A stretch of DNA of 64,000 nt from Renibacterium sp043789415 (lineage in GTDB: Bacteria; Actinomycetota; Actinomycetes; Actinomycetales; Micrococcaceae): positions 124,001 through 188,000 of the forward strand of contig NZ_JBDLLW010000002.1 in NCBI RefSeq assembly GCF_043789415.1, read 5' to 3'. The notes below the pieces were generated by a model that saw only the letters and a program-made list of their open reading frames with translations, was not told where the DNA came from and ran no database searches. The position numbers and the translations under genes are program-made. This document shows, in pieces, positions 37,260 through 46,681 of the stretch (position 1 is its first letter; each line of letters opens with the position of its first letter).

Positions 37260-39971
37260 ATGGATGGCATGCCCCTTGAGCTATTCGGTCGTGCTAAAGA
37301 GCTTGAAATCGTCAGAGAATTACTCTTCAAAGCACGAACCGGCCAAGGATCGGCTCTGGTTATTTCAGGTGATCCGGGAATCGGAAAAACCGCCCTGGTC
37401 ACCGCTGCGCTGGAGACCGAGGACGAATCAATCGTTCTGAGATGCACCGGCTCTCGCGCCGAATCTCTTCTGGCGTATTCCGGCATCCATCAGTTCCTCT
37501 GGCCCTCACTGGACCGTCTGGATGCCCTCGAAGAGGTCCAGGCCCAAGCCGTTCGTTCCGCTCTCGGTCAGGCAACGGGCCGCCCAGACCGTTTTCTGGT
37601 GGGGGCTGGCGTCCTGAGCTTGATCAGCACGATAGCGAAAGAGCAGCCGGTGGTGCTGATTGTCGAAGACGCTCATCTGCTCGACGCCGATAGCCTGGAT
37701 TGCCTGAGTTTCGTCGCCCGCAGACTCGAATGGGAACCCGCAGTGCTGTTGTTCACCAGCACCAATCCGCTCTCCCCCTGCATCTGTGAGCTACCCGCAC
37801 TGGAGCTGCAGGCGCTCGCTGAAGACTCCGCCGATGAATTGCTGTTATCGGCCCGAAGTGAGCTGACTGATGATCAGCGTGAAATCCTGCTCGGCGTCGC
37901 TGAGGGGAACCCGCTCGGACTGCTCACCCTGATTCCGAGCCAGGATCTGGACCCTCATCAATTCACCATGGGAACTCGGCTTCAGCAGTCCTTCGCCGCT
38001 CAACTCGAACCTCTGGGCGAGCGCACCCAGGAGCAGCTTCTCGTCGTCGCCGCCCAGGAAGGCGCCAAGGTCGGTGAAATCATGCGGGTGCTGACCGCAC
38101 TGGGGCAGCCATCGTGGGCACTCGACCCGGCTTTCGAACTGGGCATCATCGAATCCAGGAATGCCTGCATCTACTTCCGCCAGAAACTCGTCCAGCAACT
38201 CGTTTATGAACAGGGCCCCTTGGAAGAGAAACGGCTGATCCATCGCGCCTGGGCTGAGATCTGGTCCACCGACTACGATCTGGACCGCCGCGCCTGGCAG
38301 CTCGCCGCCGCCACTTTGGGCCAAGACGACGAGATCGCGGCTCTGCTCGACGCCACCGGGGAACGAGCGCGACAACGCGGCGGCTTCCACTCAGCAGCCC
38401 GTGCACTGCTGACCGCTTCACGATTGAGCAGCAAAAAGGAGGACGTCGGAGGCTTCCTGGCCCGAGCGGCCCGCTATGAGTGGGACGCCGGCTACCGTTC
38501 GACCGCTTCCCGGCTGCTGCAAGAAGCGGAAGCTTTTATCGGGTCGAAGAGCAGCCTCTTCAGCGGCGGCCTGGCCGGGCTGATGGAATTCGCCGACGGC
38601 GAGAGCTTACGCGCAGCAGCGCTCTTTGAACGCGATGCTCAGCTCGATCCGCAGGGCACGATGGGACAGATCTTGTCGGTGCTCGCGGTACGCGCGCAAT
38701 GGAGCGCAGCGCTCACTGACCCGAGTACTAGTCATCAGGGAAGCTCCGAGGCGGGGTCAGTGAGCGGCCAGGCAGAAGGCTCCGAGCACCCCACCGTGGA
38801 GTCTCGCAGTGATGAGGTCCTTCGAGCGTGGCGCACCGGAAGCCCGCTTCCGGAAGTGAATCACAACTCAAGCTGCGCTATGCTGCCGACCAGCAGCTCC
38901 TGGATGCTGCCGCCCGCACCCTACGCGGCAGCCTGGGGACAAACTGAATCGACGGCGGAACGCTACCGGCAGGCGATCGTCCAGGAGCGCCAATACGGCA
39001 ATACCGTGGAACTCGCCTTCGTGCTGTGCCAAATGGCCACCACCAACATTTTGACCGGTCGCTGGGCTGAAGCGGCAGCCTGTGCTTCAGAGGCTTCCGA
39101 AATAGCCGATATTGCTCATCTGGAGAGCGTCTCGGCGCAGTCTCATAACAGCCTGGCCTGGCTGGCAGCGCTTCGCGGGGACGCCGTTACCACCAGAAAG
39201 CTCACCGAGACCTCACTGAACATCGCCGCTCGCGCCGGCTCGATAGCACTGGCAGCGGCCGCCCACTGGCACCGCGGAACGGCCTTGCTGATCACCGGTC
39301 AACCCCACGCGGCCCTTGAGGCGCTCTCCCGCATCCGCAGTATCTCCGCTACGGAGACCTCCAGTGTCTTCGCGGCGCTAGCAGCTCCCGACGCCGCCGA
39401 GGCAGCTCTGCTCTCCAGGCAGTACGAAGAGGCTGAGGTGCAGATCGAATTGCTGCGCCAATGGGTGCTGCGCAGCGATGCTGCCTGGGCGCAAGCCGCT
39501 TATCTCAGGTATGTCGCAATGCATTCCGATGATGCGGGTTCAGAACAGCTCTTCCGGGAGGCCCTCGAGCTGTTCAGCGGTTCTGAAATCAGTTTCGAGC
39601 AGGCCCGCACCGAGTTGCTCTTCGCCGAGTGGCTGCGCAAGAAACGCCGCCGTCTGGAGTCGCGACCTTATTTCTCGCACGCCCGAGAGGTCTTCACCAG
39701 CCTCGGAGTGGACCCGATGATCGAGCGCGCCGAATCAGGTCTTGAGCTGGCCAGCAATATCTCGCGACCGAAACAGCAGAAGACTTTCGACGAGCTGACC
39801 GTTCAGGAACTCCGGGTGGCCAGACTCGCCGCATCTGGCTACACCAATCGCGATATCGGCACCCAGCTGTTCATCAGCCCGCGGACTGTAGGGCATCATC
39901 TCTCCTCGGTTTTCAGTAAACTCGGGTTGAGTTCCCGTGCCGAGTTGAGCGATCTTCAACTGACTGATTAG
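37260..39971 (+). CDS. Large LuxR-type ATP-binding regulator (LAL/MalT-like)
   Basis: The 903-residue protein (start ATG 37260 or 37269) begins FGRAKELEIVRELL, Walker A VISGDPGIGKTALV at residues 35-48 and Walker B VVLIVEDAHLLDADSL near 128. A long helical TPR-like region follows and the C-terminus is a LuxR helix-turn-helix: LTVQELRVARLAASGYTNRD then SPRTVGHHLSSVFSKLGL. Such STAND regulators activate catabolic or antibiotic genes after inducer binding. It sits between the divergent GMC gene and the aldehyde dehydrogenase, so it probably controls both sides. A segment around 38720-38945 reads unlike the rest and may hold compensating frameshifts. Confidence 0.9.
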   Translation: MDGMPLELFGRAKELEIVRELLFKARTGQGSALVISGDPGIGKTALVTAALETEDESIVLRCTGSRAESLLAYSGIHQFLWPSLDRLDALEEVQAQAVRSALGQATGRPDRFLVGAGVLSLISTIAKEQPVVLIVEDAHLLDADSLDCLSFVARRLEWEPAVLLFTSTNPLSPCICELPALELQALAEDSADELLLSARSELTDDQREILLGVAEGNPLGLLTLIPSQDLDPHQFTMGTRLQQSFAAQLEPLGERTQEQLLVVAAQEGAKVGEIMRVLTALGQPSWALDPAFELGIIESRNACIYFRQKLVQQLVYEQGPLEEKRLIHRAWAEIWSTDYDLDRRAWQLAAATLGQDDEIAALLDATGERARQRGGFHSAARALLTASRLSSKKEDVGGFLARAARYEWDAGYRSTASRLLQEAEAFIGSKSSLFSGGLAGLMEFADGESLRAAALFERDAQLDPQGTMGQILSVLAVRAQWSAALTDPSTSHQGSSEAGSVSGQAEGSEHPTVESRSDEVLRAWRTGSPLPEVNHNSSCAMLPTSSSWMLPPAPYAAAWGQTESTAERYRQAIVQERQYGNTVELAFVLCQMATTNILTGRWAEAAACASEASEIADIAHLESVSAQSHNSLAWLAALRGDAVTTRKLTETSLNIAARAGSIALAAAAHWHRGTALLITGQPHAALEALSRIRSISATETSSVFAALAAPDAAEAALLSRQYEEAEVQIELLRQWVLRSDAAWAQAAYLRYVAMHSDDAGSEQLFREALELFSGSEISFEQARTELLFAEWLRKKRRRLESRPYFSHAREVFTSLGVDPMIERAESGLELASNISRPKQQKTFDELTVQELRVARLAASGYTNRDIGTQLFISPRTVGHHLSSVFSKLGLSSRAELSDLQLTD

Positions 39972-40201
39972 CGGCGTCCCCCTGTTCTCCCGCCATGTGC
40001 GGGTCTCATCCCATGGCTCGATGTGAGCTGAATCACATTCACCCCCTCGATCTCTACCGGGCTCCGCCACAGGCTCAGCGCATACCGGAGAAATACCCGA
40101 GTAGCCGATTCGATGACCGATGCACGCCCTTCCCGAGCAGTGTTGGCTGAACATACAACGACGATTCGGTTGAGCAGAACCGCGCCAGGATGGAGAAGAT
40201 C

Positions 40202-41662
40202 ATGAGTCCGCACGCCAGAAACTACATCGCCGGAGTATGGGTCGACAGCGACGCCAAAGGGCAATCCACCTCCCCGGCGACGGGCGAAGTCCTGGGTACT
40301 TTCGCCGATGCCGGGGCCACCGAAACCGATGCCGCGATTGAAGCAGCCAGCGAGGCATTCCGCAATACGGAGTGGAGCCGTGACCGGCATCTGCGCTGTC
40401 GGGCACTCTTTGAAATGGCTGATCGTATGGAAGCACGTCGCGATGAACTCATCCTGATGCTCTCTCGGGAGAACGGGAAGATCCTGAGCGAGGCAGCTTT
40501 CGAGATCGATATGACGATTCCCAAGCTGCGTTATTACGGCGCCTTGGCGCTCACCTCCTCGGGCAGGGCAGCAGAGGTCAAAGCCAACCTGTATTCGACG
40601 ACACTCACCGAGGCCGCTGGGGTGGCTGGGGTTATCGCGCCGTGGAATTCACCGGTGGTGCTCTCGGTACGGTCATTCGCCCCGGCGCTAGCGGCGGGCT
40701 GCACCGTCGTGATGAAGCTGCCGGCACAAATCGCGCAAGTCAACGGTTTGCTGTATGAAATCGTGGCGGAGACCACGTCCTTGCCCGCCGGTGTGATGAA
40801 TATGTTCACCGAGTCCGGGAACGTTGGCGCACCGATGATCATCGCGGATCCCCGCGTCGAAGTGATCAGCTACACCGGCAGCACGAAGGTGGGTCGGATC
40901 ATCATGCAGCAAGCAGCCACCCACCTGAAAGCAGCGTCGCTTGAGCTGGGTGGGAAAACCCCGATGATCGTCTTCAACGACGCGGATCTGGACCAGGCTG
41001 TGCCGGTTCTGGTCAAGGCAATCACCACCTTCTCCGGTCAGTTCTGCATGACCGGCAGCCGGATTCTGGTTCAGGACGGAATTGCCGGCGCTCTGCGGAC
41101 CCGGCTGGTGGAGGCGCTGGAAGCGGTGAAAATCGGTCCGGGGGACGATCCTTCGAGCGATATGGGTCCGGTGATCGATCGAGCCAACGCAGAGCGCATC
41201 GACCGGGCCATTGAAGACGCTTCCCGCTATGCCACCCCGTTGCGCCGCGGCGGCATTCCGAAGGACCCTGCGCTTCAGCGGGGCGCCTATATTCTGCCTA
41301 GCCTGCTTGAGGTGGAAGACACCTCGAGTGATCTTGTGCAGCGTGAGATCTTCGGCCCGGTGGCGACTTTCGAGGTCTTCGGTACCGAAGAAGAAGCGAT
41401 TGAACGGGCCAATGCCACCGAGTATGGCTTGGCGGCAGGTATCTGGACCCGAGATGTCGATCTGCCGAGGCGGGTGGGGCGCGAGATCAAGGCTGGCACC
41501 ATCTGGACCAACACCTGGGCTGTCATCCATGACGAGTTCGAAGAGGGCGGGTTCAAGCAATCCGGTGTGGGTCGGCTCAACGGAGTACGCGCGCTCGAGG
41601 AATTCCAGGAGATCAAGCACTATGTGCATCCGGTAGGGCCTGCGACGTCCGCTACCTCATAA
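40202..41662 (+). CDS. NAD(P)-dependent aldehyde dehydrogenase
   Basis: From ATG 40202 (GGAG six bases upstream) the product has 486 residues. It shows GVIAPWNSPVVLSVR, the cofactor stretch VISYTGSTKVGRIIM, the general-base glutamate in ASLELGGKTPMIVF, the catalytic cysteine in FSGQFCMTGSRILV, and the late motif EIFGPVATFEVFG. Family members oxidise aliphatic or aromatic aldehydes to acids. Position between the LuxR regulator and a decarboxylase-type amidohydrolase, and near a GMC oxidoreductase, suggests it takes the aldehyde made by that oxidase. Exact substrate unknown. Confidence 0.93.
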   Translation: MSPHARNYIAGVWVDSDAKGQSTSPATGEVLGTFADAGATETDAAIEAASEAFRNTEWSRDRHLRCRALFEMADRMEARRDELILMLSRENGKILSEAAFEIDMTIPKLRYYGALALTSSGRAAEVKANLYSTTLTEAAGVAGVIAPWNSPVVLSVRSFAPALAAGCTVVMKLPAQIAQVNGLLYEIVAETTSLPAGVMNMFTESGNVGAPMIIADPRVEVISYTGSTKVGRIIMQQAATHLKAASLELGGKTPMIVFNDADLDQAVPVLVKAITTFSGQFCMTGSRILVQDGIAGALRTRLVEALEAVKIGPGDDPSSDMGPVIDRANAERIDRAIEDASRYATPLRRGGIPKDPALQRGAYILPSLLEVEDTSSDLVQREIFGPVATFEVFGTEEEAIERANATEYGLAAGIWTRDVDLPRRVGREIKAGTIWTNTWAVIHDEFEEGGFKQSGVGRLNGVRALEEFQEIKHYVHPVGPATSATS

Positions 41663-41701
41663 CAACACCGACTAATACCAACTCCACAGAGCGGAGGCTC
41701 C

Positions 41702-42691
41702 ATGGACAACAAGATCGCACTCGAAGAACACGTTTCCACACCGCTGAACAACTCCTCCTGGGATTCGACCGGCGAGGCGAGCAGGAACGGCGTCGAGTAT
41801 ATGAAGGACGTCGAACAGCGCCTGCTCGATGTGGAAGATCGGATCCGGGCGATGGACGAGGCCGGCATCAGGCTCAGCTTGTTATCGTTGACCTCTCCAG
41901 GGATACAGTCGATCCTCGATCCGGCTCAGGCTATCGATGCGGCCCGGGAGAACAATGAGTTCTTGGCTACCCGATATGCGGGGAGCCATCCCGATCGGCT
42001 GAAGTGGTTCGCCGCGCTGCCCCTGCAAGACCCTGAAGCTGCGGCCGAAGAGCTCAGACGCTCGGTCGCAGCGGGAGCTCTGGGCGCGCTGATCAACGGC
42101 TATACGGATCTGCCGGGAGGCGAAGCACGCTACCTGGACGAGCCGGAGAATCAGCCGTTCTGGGAAGCCGTTTCCGACGTCGGCGTCCCGGTGTACCTGC
42201 ACCCACGAGAGCCGCTGGCCTCCCAGCAGTACATCTACCGCGGATATGAATCGTTGGTGGGTTCCGCCTGGGGCTTCGCTCACGAAACAGCGACCCATGC
42301 CATCAGGTTGATGCTCAGCGGTCTTTTCGATCAGCACCCCGGCGTCCAGATCATCCTGGGCCATCTCGGTGAAGGGCTGCCTTTGATGCTGCCCCGGCTG
42401 GAGCACCGACTGCATAAACAGCACGCCGGAGTTGGCTTGGGTGCTGCGCAGCGCTCCCCCAGCGAATACTTTCGGCAGAACTTCTACATCACCACGAGCG
42501 GCCATTTCCACACCAAAGGGCTGCACAACACCCTCAGCGAACTGGGAACCGATCGGGTTCTTTTCTCGGTGGACTACCCCTACGAAGACATGCAAGAAGC
42601 TGCTGAGTGGTTCGACCAGGCCCTGTTGGCAGAGGCTGATCGAGAAAAGATCGGACGGCTCAACAGCGAAAAGCTCTTTGCCCTGGATTAG
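41702..42691 (+). CDS. Amidohydrolase of the ACMSD / dihydroxybenzoate decarboxylase type
   Basis: The 329-residue barrel begins MDNKIALEEH; Glu8 and His10 match the E-x-H metal ligands of gamma-resorcylate and 2,3-dihydroxybenzoate decarboxylases. Further ligands are His167 in VPVYLHPREP and Asp291 in RVLFSVDYPYED, with His221 in ILGHLGEGLP as probable catalytic residue. These zinc or manganese enzymes perform non-oxidative decarboxylation. It starts 39 bp after the aldehyde dehydrogenase. A substituted benzoate from the aldehyde is a reasonable substrate, by inference. A hairpin follows. Confidence 0.85.
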   Translation: MDNKIALEEHVSTPLNNSSWDSTGEASRNGVEYMKDVEQRLLDVEDRIRAMDEAGIRLSLLSLTSPGIQSILDPAQAIDAARENNEFLATRYAGSHPDRLKWFAALPLQDPEAAAEELRRSVAAGALGALINGYTDLPGGEARYLDEPENQPFWEAVSDVGVPVYLHPREPLASQQYIYRGYESLVGSAWGFAHETATHAIRLMLSGLFDQHPGVQIILGHLGEGLPLMLPRLEHRLHKQHAGVGLGAAQRSPSEYFRQNFYITTSGHFHTKGLHNTLSELGTDRVLFSVDYPYEDMQEAAEWFDQALLAEADREKIGRLNSEKLFALD

Positions 42692-42698
42692 ACAACTG

Positions 42699-42728
42699 CC
42701 GGGTCTCTGCTTCGAAGAAGAGACCCGG
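42699..42728 (+). terminator. Hairpin after the amidohydrolase gene
   Basis: CCGGGTCTCT and AGAGACCCGG pair around a ten-base loop. No T tract follows, so it may weaken transcription or protect the upstream mRNA 3' end instead of stopping it. Confidence 0.6.
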
Positions 42729-42763
42729 GATGAACATTGATACTCAAATTAAGGTGAAAAAAC

Positions 42764-43402
42764 ATGACCACAGCAATCATCGGAACGGGAAACATCGGCA
42801 GCAGCATCGCGCGTGGCCTGGTTGCGGGCGGCGAGAAGGTTCTGCTGGCCAGCGCGAATCAGTCCTCTGCCGAGGAACTGGCTTCGAGACTGGGCGGAAA
42901 GGCCACCACGGTCTCCGTTGAAGACGCCTTCGACCGAGCCGACACCATCATTCTTGCGGTCTGGTTCGATGTCTCGAAGGAGCTGCTCACGAAGTATCGT
43001 GAGCAGCTCCACGGCAAGCTCATCATCGACCCTTCTAATGCCATTGCTTTAGACGACGGCGACGGCTTCATCAAGACCATCGGTGACACCGAATCCGCCG
43101 GACAGATCCTGCAATCCTTCCTGCCCGCCGATGCCTCGCTCGTCAAAGCTTTCGGAACCCTCGCGGCTCCTACGCTTGCCGCGGCAACGACGAAGCACGA
43201 GCAAAAGATCGTCGGGTTCTATGCTGCGGACGACGAACCCTCCAGTGAAAAGGCAGAGCAGCTACTCATGGCAGCTGGCTTGGATCCGATCAGAGTCGGT
43301 GGCATCGATCAGTCGAGCAGAATCGAGGTCTTCGGTGATCTGCACGAGTTCGGCGCGCTGGGCAAGACGGTCAACCGGCAGGAAGCCCTAGCCGCGATCT
43401 AG
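42764..43402 (+). CDS. NAD(P)-binding oxidoreductase, F420-dependent NADP reductase-like
   Basis: The 212-residue protein opens MTTAIIGTGNIGSSIARGLV, a Rossmann dinucleotide site, then DAFDRADTIILAVWFDVSKEL, LIIDPSNAIALDDGDG, SLVKAFGTLAAPTLA and a Cys-poor C-terminus with LHEFGALGKTVN. This order fits the NADP oxidoreductase, coenzyme F420-dependent family, which often sits with catabolic genes. Cofactor use cannot be read from the sequence. It lies 72 bp after the amidohydrolase, beyond a hairpin. Confidence 0.8.
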   Translation: MTTAIIGTGNIGSSIARGLVAGGEKVLLASANQSSAEELASRLGGKATTVSVEDAFDRADTIILAVWFDVSKELLTKYREQLHGKLIIDPSNAIALDDGDGFIKTIGDTESAGQILQSFLPADASLVKAFGTLAAPTLAAATTKHEQKIVGFYAADDEPSSEKAEQLLMAAGLDPIRVGGIDQSSRIEVFGDLHEFGALGKTVNRQEALAAI

Positions 43403-43478
43403 GCTGCTCCGGCTGCGAACGCCACGGAAAAACCTCATCCACTTGAATAACCCGAAAACAGAACTGAAAGGCAACATC

Positions 43479-43730
43479 ATGAAGAAAACTGCAATCGTCC
43501 TCTTAGGATTGGTTTCCCTCGGCGCGGCAACGCTGATCTCTCCGGCTGCCGCCTCCGCGAATCCAGCTCCTCCGAGTGGTTATACGAACGAAGATTTCAG
43601 AACCCTCTTCCCGCAAGAGTCCGAGTGCAAAGCATACGGAAGCTCCCATTCCTTCACCAAGTGGATCTGTGTGCTGGAAGTAAGGGACGGTCAGAAGGAG
43701 GCCTGGGCACTCTACGGAAAGCTGAAATAA
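43479..43730 (+). CDS. Small secreted two-cysteine protein of unknown function
   Basis: ATG 43479 with AAAGG upstream gives 83 residues. Residues 1-28 are a clear Sec signal (KKTAIVLLGLVSLGAATL then ASA cleavage near ASANPAP). The mature part of about 55 residues contains two cysteines, in ESECKAYGSS and WICVLEVRDG, that could form one disulfide. No family is recognised. It precedes a Tat-exported glycosidase by 80 bp on the same strand. Confidence 0.75.
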   Translation: MKKTAIVLLGLVSLGAATLISPAAASANPAPPSGYTNEDFRTLFPQESECKAYGSSHSFTKWICVLEVRDGQKEAWALYGKLK

Positions 43731-43810
43731 AGCGTCGCACCCAACAGCGCAATAAGCAGTTATTCCTTCACTGAAAACTTCACGACGAACTCTGATGAAA
43801 CGAGAAGATC

Positions 43811-45703
43811 ATGGAAATCAACCGGAGATCCTTTATAACAGCATCAGGAACGGCAATCGCAATAACCGCTACAGGCGTCACTTCCGTGATGAATCCGACC
43901 ATAGCTTCAGCGGCAGGACCTTTACAGATAAATTTTTCCGCAATACCTACTACTGCGTCCAATAAGGGAGTGGAAAATCTCTCGATTGGAGAGAACAAAT
44001 TTCTCAACCAGGCCAACGGATCCTCGGTCTCCCTGGCCCCGGGGCTACCAGATCTGCAGGACCAGTTCGCGCAGCTCGGCATCGCTGACCTTCGGGCCCA
44101 CGATTGGTTTGGGGTTGCTGATATTGACAGCTGGTACAACCCAAATGATCAACCCCCTAACCAAATAACCAATAACGCACCAGACGAAAAGAAGGAAGAG
44201 CTGAAGAAATTTGCACAAGAATTCTTTAATAAAAGAGTAATTGTGCTCAATGCAGCTAGGTATCTTGAAGGTAAAGACTCAAATCCCAGATTCAACTGGG
44301 AGCCAACGGATAGATATCTAAGAGATACATTAAATAATCCTTACTATAAAAACTCCTCGAAACAAGCTCCGAATATTCTTTTCCGAATCGGAAGATTGTT
44401 GGACGGAGGACGTGCTATTCCAAAAAATATCGACAAGTACGTCGAGCTAGTCCAGGCGGTGGTTCGGCGCTATTCCGTCGACTGGAAGACCTCCGGCGCT
44501 AAACTACCTGCCCCTATTACCGAGTACGAAATATGGAATGAGCCAGACCTAGGACTTTTCTGGTCTGTCCCCGGGAAAAATGACATCGAAAGAACTGCAC
44601 AAAGCTATTATGAATTCTATTCGGCCGTCGCAAAAGGAATCAAAAATATTGCACCAAATGTCCACGTCGGTGGGTGCGGTGCAGCAAACGCTTTCGGGAA
44701 CAATAGCTATGTAGACAGTTTCTTAAAAGAACTTAATAGTAAAAAAATTCCTCTGGACTTTTTTAGCTATCATTTTTATGCCGACAGCACGGCAGACCCA
44801 AGGAGCATCAAGGACGTCCAAGGTTACGTCAGAAAAGCCCTGGATAACAACGGCTTCAAAAACGCGAAAACCTATGTTAGCGAATGGAACCTCACCGCTT
44901 ACGGCAGCGCAGAGAACAATGTCAAAAATCAAAGTCTTTACAATTCAGCATTTATTATAGGTTTTCTGATTTGCGCTGAACAGGCCGGAGTTGATAAGGC
45001 CTATTATTACAGAGCCGATGGTGCAGAGTTTGGGCTATTCGGAGACGATTCAGAAGTTTCGCCCGGAAAAAAGAGATTTGCGACTTACGCTGCCCAGGCG
45101 TTCTGGTTGTACAACTCTTTCGTTCTGCAACGCAAGAAATCAATTGTCTTAAAAACTGATACCACAAAAACAGGCATCATCACCACCGCGGCCATCAACG
45201 AAAAAGGCGATGTAATTTCAATTCTCATCACCAACTTCGAGCCGAATACCAATCTTGTTGGAGATAAAAACAAAGATAAACTTCCACCCGGAACTACTAA
45301 AACCCCACAGCATTATATTGATAGCAATACCCCCGCCAATAGCTTACCCAGCATATATTATGGTGGAGTTGATGGAAGTGGATTGAAAGCCGATAACTAC
45401 TACGGATCAGACGTTCCTCCGGGCCCTTATGCACAAACCGGCGAACTAACTTCTAGTAAACTGGATTTTTCATCTTCTGGAAAAGGGTACAACGTAATAG
45501 TTGATTCGATCCCCTCGGGATACTCTAAGAGTACGGTAATAGCGAAAAACATCAAATCGGGTGGTCAATTAAATTCGCTTGACGGCGAGGAAGTAGTAGT
45601 CCATAAAGCTATTCCCATCGGAAAAGACAGAACCATAAATTTTTTTGATGATAAATTTTCCAGTCCCTATAGCGTATTAATAACTATACAGCTCTTAAAA
45701 TAG
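43811..45703 (+). CDS. Tat-secreted clan GH-A glycoside hydrolase (GH39-like)
   Basis: The 630-residue protein begins with a twin-arginine signal, NRRSFITASGTAIAITATG, cut near ASA at about residue 35. The barrel carries ITEYEIWNEPDLGLFW with the acid/base Glu244 and AKTYVSEWNLTAYG with the nucleophile Glu358; the spacing of 114 suits clan GH-A, nearest to GH39 xylosidases or iduronidases. The C-terminal 200 residues look like beta-sandwich sequence rich in Asn, Ser and Lys. Base composition is strikingly AT-rich from about 44.1 to 45.7 kb, unlike the flanks, and the gene runs into an AT-rich spacer, so recent transfer is likely. Substrate unknown. Confidence 0.82.
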   Translation: MEINRRSFITASGTAIAITATGVTSVMNPTIASAAGPLQINFSAIPTTASNKGVENLSIGENKFLNQANGSSVSLAPGLPDLQDQFAQLGIADLRAHDWFGVADIDSWYNPNDQPPNQITNNAPDEKKEELKKFAQEFFNKRVIVLNAARYLEGKDSNPRFNWEPTDRYLRDTLNNPYYKNSSKQAPNILFRIGRLLDGGRAIPKNIDKYVELVQAVVRRYSVDWKTSGAKLPAPITEYEIWNEPDLGLFWSVPGKNDIERTAQSYYEFYSAVAKGIKNIAPNVHVGGCGAANAFGNNSYVDSFLKELNSKKIPLDFFSYHFYADSTADPRSIKDVQGYVRKALDNNGFKNAKTYVSEWNLTAYGSAENNVKNQSLYNSAFIIGFLICAEQAGVDKAYYYRADGAEFGLFGDDSEVSPGKKRFATYAAQAFWLYNSFVLQRKKSIVLKTDTTKTGIITTAAINEKGDVISILITNFEPNTNLVGDKNKDKLPPGTTKTPQHYIDSNTPANSLPSIYYGGVDGSGLKADNYYGSDVPPGPYAQTGELTSSKLDFSSSGKGYNVIVDSIPSGYSKSTVIAKNIKSGGQLNSLDGEEVVVHKAIPIGKDRTINFFDDKFSSPYSVLITIQLLK

Positions 45704-45895
45704 GCGTTATATGTATTTATTTTTATAATTATTAATATCTTTACTAAATATCTCGAATAGCCTCCATTTATCTGATTCATAAAAATCGATTGAGGGTTGA
45801 ACCCCCTGGGAAGGTCAAATAGATTAGCTCATTGAGAGTTTCTAACCCATAATTCAATCAATACCCTAATAATACCCCCTTGAAATGAGGACATC

Positions 45896-46579
45896 ATGAA
45901 ACCGAATATCGTTCTAGTCCATGGCGCCTGGGCCGATGGCTCCATGTGGTCAGAAGTCATCCGTAAGCTGCAAGCCGAAGATTATTACGTGACCGCCGTG
46001 CAGAATCCACTGACCTCACTAGCCGATGATGTGGCGACGACCCGGCGCACCATCGAGGCACAGAACGGACCAACAGTCCTGGTAGGCCATTCCTATGGCG
46101 GGATGGTTATCACCAATGCCGCCGTCCAGAACGATCAAGTGGCTGCCCTGGTATACATCACAGCAATGGCTCCGGATCTGGGTGAGAGCCCTAGATTCTT
46201 ACTGAACAGTTTCGGATCCACGGCCGGAGATCAGGCTCCTGATAAAAACGGGTTCCTGATCCTGCCCAGAGACAGCTTTGCCGCCGGGTTCGTCCCGGGA
46301 TATGATCCGGCTGCCGCCGCGGTCTTCGCCGCAACGCAGAAACCCACCGCGGTACAGTGCCTCACGGATAAGTCCGGAGAGCCGGCTTGGAAGTCCACAC
46401 CAGTCTGGTATCAAATTGCCGAGAAAGACACGCTGATCCCACCGGCTGGGCAAAAGATGATGGCCGAACGAATGAACGCCACCATTTCCTCGGTCGATGC
46501 CCCGCATGGCTCGCTGATCATGAAACCCGCAGAAGTCACCGAGGTCATCATTGAAGCCGCTAATTCAGTCTCCGGATAG
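45896..46579 (+). CDS. Alpha/beta hydrolase (salicylate-esterase-like)
   Basis: A compact 227-residue hydrolase with NIVLVHGAWADGSMW, the nucleophile Ser66 in VLVGHSYGGMVI, the Asp in IAEKDTLIPPAGQ and the catalytic His in VDAPHGSLIMK. No signal peptide, so it is cytoplasmic, unlike its neighbours. An AGGA site precedes the ATG. Esterases of this shape resemble plant methylesterases; the natural ester is unknown. A GGACTCCGCC/GGCGGAGTCC hairpin follows. Confidence 0.85.
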   Translation: MKPNIVLVHGAWADGSMWSEVIRKLQAEDYYVTAVQNPLTSLADDVATTRRTIEAQNGPTVLVGHSYGGMVITNAAVQNDQVAALVYITAMAPDLGESPRFLLNSFGSTAGDQAPDKNGFLILPRDSFAAGFVPGYDPAAAAVFAATQKPTAVQCLTDKSGEPAWKSTPVWYQIAEKDTLIPPAGQKMMAERMNATISSVDAPHGSLIMKPAEVTEVIIEAANSVSG

Positions 46580-46589
46580 CTGTCTCTTA

Positions 46590-46613
46590 GGACTCCGCCA
46601 GCAGGCGGAGTCC
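46590..46613 (+). terminator. Hairpin after the alpha/beta hydrolase
   Basis: GGACTCCGCC and GGCGGAGTCC pair around AGCA, 11 bases after the stop. No T tract. Confidence 0.6.
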
Positions 46614-46681
46614 AGGGCCCTAACGAGAGAGACCCCGTTATTATTATTTGAAACGTCTAGAAAATATTGGAGTTATCTTCA

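Noticed and set aside
40688..41629. Minus-strand open frame of 313 codons
   Set aside because: Antisense of the aldehyde dehydrogenase, with no recognisable protein features.
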